Program-made: the position numbers and the translations under genes
Notes under the pieces: model-generated
Database searches by the model: none
What the model saw: the letters and a program-made list of their open reading frames with translations, nothing else
Told to the model about the DNA's origin: nothing
NCBI GenBank assembly: GCA_020632695.1
Contig: JACKFB010000002.1
Span: 415,699-479,698, forward strand
Length of the DNA: 64,000 nt
From: Deltaproteobacteria bacterium
GTDB lineage: Bacteria; Myxococcota_A; UBA9042; PHBI01; JACKFB01
Direction of reading: 5' to 3'
Shown here: positions 63,005 through 64,000 of the stretch, in pieces
Numbering within the stretch: position 1 is the first letter of the stretch
Layout: every line of letters begins with the position of its first letter

Positions 63005-64000
63005 TCACTCGTGGGCGCGGATCTCACCCGAGCGCAGCCGCCCGGTGTACTCGTCGAGGGCCCGCCGCACCTTCCCGGAGAGCAGGACCACCCCGAGGAT
63101 GTTGGGGAAGCCCATGCCCAGGATCATCAGGTCGCTGAAGTCGAGGATGTTGGTCGCCGTGATCTGGGAGCCCAGGAACACGAAGATCAGGAACACGACG
63201 CGGTAGGCCATGGTGGAGCCGTCGCCGAAGAGCCAGACCCAGCAGCGCTCGCCGTAGTAGGACCAGGAGATCATCGTCGAGTAGGCGAAGAGGAACACGG
63301 CGACCGAGAGCAGGTAGGGGAACCAGGTCAACACGCTGCCGAAGGCCTGGGAGGTGAGGGCGGCGCCGTTGTTGGTGCGGATCAGCTCGGCGTTGACCGG
63401 GTCGGCGTAGGCGCCGGTCACCACGATGACCAGCGCGGTCATCGTGCAGACGACCACCGTGTCGATGAAGGGCTCGAGCAGGGCGACGATGCCCTCCTCG
63501 ACCGGGTACTTCACCTTGGCGGCGGAGTGGGCGATGGCGGCCGAGCCGATGCCTGCCTCGTTGGAGAAGGCCGCGCGTTTGAAGCCGGTGACCAGCACGC
63601 CGACGAAGCCGCCGAAGGCCGCGTCGGGCGTGAAGGCCTCGCTGAAGATGAGCGAGATCGCGTGGGGGACGGCGGCCGCGTCGGCGATGAGGATGTAGAG
63701 GCAGGCCAGCACGTACACGCCGCACATGAAGGGGACGACCTTGTCGGCGACCGAGGCGATGCGGCGGATGCCCCCGATGATGACGATGCCCACGAGCAGG
63801 GTCATGACCAGGCCGTAGATCCAACCGTTGCCCTCGAGGGCCGGGACGACCAGCTTGATCTGCTCCAGGCTCTGCTTGACCTGGAAGGTGTTGCCGCCCC
63901 CGAAGGAGCCGCCGATGCACAGGATGGCGAAGGCCACGGCCAGCACCTTGCCCAGCGGCTTCAGCTTCAGCTCCTCGAGCCCCTTCGAGAGGTAGAGCAC
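63005..64000 (-). CDS. Alanine/sodium symporter (AGCS family), N-terminus cut
   Basis: At least 332 codons are seen and the N-terminus is beyond the window; the GTG at the edge is probably an internal Val. The protein has many membrane segments and the AGCS signature (FSNEAGIGSAAIAHSAAK) near residue 145. GGSFGGGNTFQVKQ near residue 32 and TVVVCTMTALVIVVTGAY also fit. Members take up alanine or glycine with sodium. The C-terminus (RSGEIRAHE) follows the last membrane segment. It converges on the PEGA gene across a family 1 repeat. Confidence 0.9.
   Translation of the reverse strand: MLYLSKGLEELKLKPLGKVLAVAFAILCIGGSFGGGNTFQVKQSLEQIKLVVPALEGNGWIYGLVMTLLVGIVIIGGIRRIASVADKVVPFMCGVYVLACLYILIADAAAVPHAISLIFSEAFTPDAAFGGFVGVLVTGFKRAAFSNEAGIGSAAIAHSAAKVKYPVEEGIVALLEPFIDTVVVCTMTALVIVVTGAYADPVNAELIRTNNGAALTSQAFGSVLTWFPYLLSVAVFLFAYSTMISWSYYGERCWVWLFGDGSTMAYRVVFLIFVFLGSQITATNILDFSDLMILGMGFPNILGVVLLSGKVRRALDEYTGRLRSGEIRAHE

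Overview
The window is about 64 kb of very GC-rich DNA (G/C dominates third codon positions) carrying dense, mostly minus-strand operons. The gene content points to a Myxococcota (former deltaproteobacterial) chromosome: a cluster resembling the Glt/Agl gliding-motility envelope machine, an AgmX/PglI-type TonB protein, many lipoproteins, a TSP3-repeat OmpA protein and PEGA proteins. This assignment is inferred from gene content, not from a database search. I saw no rRNA, tRNA, CRISPR array or insertion sequence. Both edges cut genes: homoserine kinase on the left and an alanine/sodium symporter on the right.

Layout. 1-2021 (minus): thrB (partial), a small membrane protein and a PRMT-like methyltransferase. 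2044-5957 (plus): a promoter, then a coupled set of GT2 glycosyltransferase, polysaccharide deacetylase, MobA-like nucleotidyltransferase and radical SAM protein. 6122-14585 (minus): hemW, a lipoprotein with a degenerate phosphoesterase fold, a diacylglycerol-kinase-like protein, thiL, a periplasmic-binding lipoprotein and dnaJ. 14888-16696: dnaK. 16850-18894: a short OPX export lipoprotein with an outer-membrane beta-barrel. 18955-32297: the gliding-like cluster (a TPR and coiled-coil periplasmic scaffold, a MotA/TolQ channel, two ExbD/TolR proteins and a FHA/TonB-type protein). 32509-34213: obg, rpmA and rplU. 34265-44404: a tightly coupled run of a lipoprotein, OmpA/TSP3, trpS, uppP, manC, manB, gatC, gatA, gatB and mtnA. 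44510-45514: an lspA with a large insertion. 46126-51924: lipoproteins, a TPR outer-membrane protein, a LOG-like protein and a small hypothetical protein. 52348-58708 (minus): a tandem AAA ATPase, a TonB-dependent receptor with its own TonB domain and two lipoproteins. 58902-62797 (plus): a multidomain C-terminal processing protease with a PEGA partner.

How the genes work together. ManB and ManC would make GDP-mannose and UppP would recycle the undecaprenyl carrier. The OPX and beta-barrel pair next to the motility-like cluster would export a polysaccharide. LspA would serve the many lipoproteins. The MotA/TolQ and ExbD proteins would supply proton-motive energy to the TPR scaffold.

The most unusual non-coding content is repetitive. 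There are two hexanucleotide tracts of about 0.5 kb, one the reverse complement of the other. A dispersed family of about 150 bp intergenic elements has a hairpin in the middle that differs in sequence between copies yet still pairs. A 115-bp unit occurs three times in tandem at 51 kb and once, inverted, at 7.9 kb.
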